From Rhodospirillales bacterium (GTDB taxonomy: Bacteria; Pseudomonadota; Alphaproteobacteria; Acetobacterales; Acetobacteraceae): a stretch of 8,707 nucleotides of DNA. The stretch spans positions 1 through 8,707 of the forward strand of contig JANXXW010000237.1 of the NCBI GenBank assembly GCA_025350425.1, given 5' to 3'. Each line of letters begins with the position of its first letter. The first letter of the stretch is position 1. This document shows positions 8,233-8,707 of the stretch, piece by piece. A program made the position numbers and the translations under genes. Under the pieces are notes generated by a model. That model was not told where the DNA came from. It did no database searches and was given only the letters and a program-made list of their open reading frames with translations.

Positions 8233-8707
8233 CCGTGCTCTTCGGCACGCGGGGCGAAGCGGGACAAGCCAGATTCGACCGCAAGCAATTTGGTGTATTC
8301 CTCGGCCAGCAGCCGCAGTCGGGACGATGTGACACCTTGGCGCGTGGCCGGCGGGAGCACGGCAACCGGGTGCAATGCCACGCCCGGCAAGGCACCGCGC
8401 AGTTCGGCCAACGCGCGGGGCATGTGGTAGCCGGAGGTGACGACGAGGATCGATTTCAAGTGGTTCTCCTCCGCCCAGGCGGCGGTTTCAGCGGCATTGC
8501 CGCGTGTGTCGGTGGCCACACGTCCAAGTGTGACACGGCTGCTCAGGGCGGGATCTACCCCGGCGCGGTGTGCGAGGCTGGAAAATTCCGCAGCGCGGTT
8601 CACGCCCGAAATCAGTAGCACGCGGCCGTGCCCCTCGGCGAGCAGGTGCAGGGCGGTCTCGATCCGCTCGGCACCCCCAGTCAACACCACGATCCCATCG
8701 GCCTGGG
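8229..8707 (-). CDS. YdcF-like DUF218-domain protein, 5' end outside the window
   Basis: Partial gene: 158 residues and the stop are visible, and the frame stays open to the right edge. The visible part starts QADGIVVLTGGAERIE, the core strand and glycine turn that begin DUF218 domains. It continues through VLLISGVN, the polar block ATDTRGNAAETA, and VVTSGYHMPRA, all typical of the SanA/YdcF-like fold. These proteins are usually tied to the inner membrane by an N-terminal helix, which would be in the missing part. Members such as ElyC and SanA affect envelope integrity; the reaction is not known. The internal GTG at 8690 is not the true start because the conserved strand begins before it. It overlaps plsC by 4 nt. 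Confidence 0.9.
   Translation of the reverse strand, partial: QADGIVVLTGGAERIETALHLLAEGHGRVLLISGVNRAAEFSSLAHRAGVDPALSSRVTLGRVATDTRGNAAETAAWAEENHLKSILVVTSGYHMPRALAELRGALPGVALHPVAVLPPATRQGVTSSRLRLLAEEYTKLLAVESGLSRFAPRAEEHG

Noticed and set aside
7630..8430. 266-codon plus-strand frame
   Set aside because: It is antisense to plsC and the YdcF-like gene, both of which have clear catalytic or family motifs.

Overview
The window looks like chromosomal DNA from a GC-rich alphaproteobacterium. Acetobacteraceae or another Rhodospirillales family is my best guess. The reasons are strong G/C third-position bias in the genes, a DUF2125 protein (a family I know mainly from Alphaproteobacteria), a cyanide-insensitive-type cytochrome bd with a DUF2474 small subunit, and an rRNA-type leader with alphaproteobacterial features. 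This placement is inference; there is no rRNA gene body in view. All recognised genes are on the minus strand, so the window reads from right to left.

Right part (about 8707 to 6293): the 3' part of a YdcF/DUF218-family gene overlaps by 4 nt a PlsC-type lysophosphatidate acyltransferase. After a 116-nt gap comes a DUF2125 envelope protein. These three look like an envelope group. A tiny 20-codon frame with a strong ribosome binding site overlaps the start of the DUF2125 gene.

Middle part (about 6172 to 3256): a free-standing ACT-domain protein, then a cytochrome bd quinol oxidase operon. CydA (CIO type, short Q-loop), CydB and a 31-residue DUF2474 subunit are tightly coupled: a 4-nt gap, then a stop and start sharing one base. 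A sigma70-like promoter lies just upstream of cydA. A 34-codon plus-strand frame with a good Shine-Dalgarno converges on the DUF2474 gene, and their ends overlap by 4 nt. It diverges from clpB.

Left part (about 3154 to 1): clpB, the full-length disaggregase, sits behind a heat-shock-like promoter, and its stop codon lies inside an inverted repeat. The 412 nt beyond clpB hold no protein gene that I can support. They contain a near-consensus TTGACA-17-TAGAAG promoter on the minus strand, followed by GC-rich hairpins, a boxA-like element and a conserved-looking pre-rRNA block. I read this as the promoter and leader of an rRNA operon whose 16S gene begins beyond the left edge.

Most of the window is ordinary, well-conserved gene content. 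The less ordinary items are the small genes (31-codon DUF2474, 34-codon plus-strand frame, 20-codon upstream frame), the ACT protein beside cydA and the probable rrn leader. I found no sign of a mobile element, CRISPR array, tRNA or defence system.
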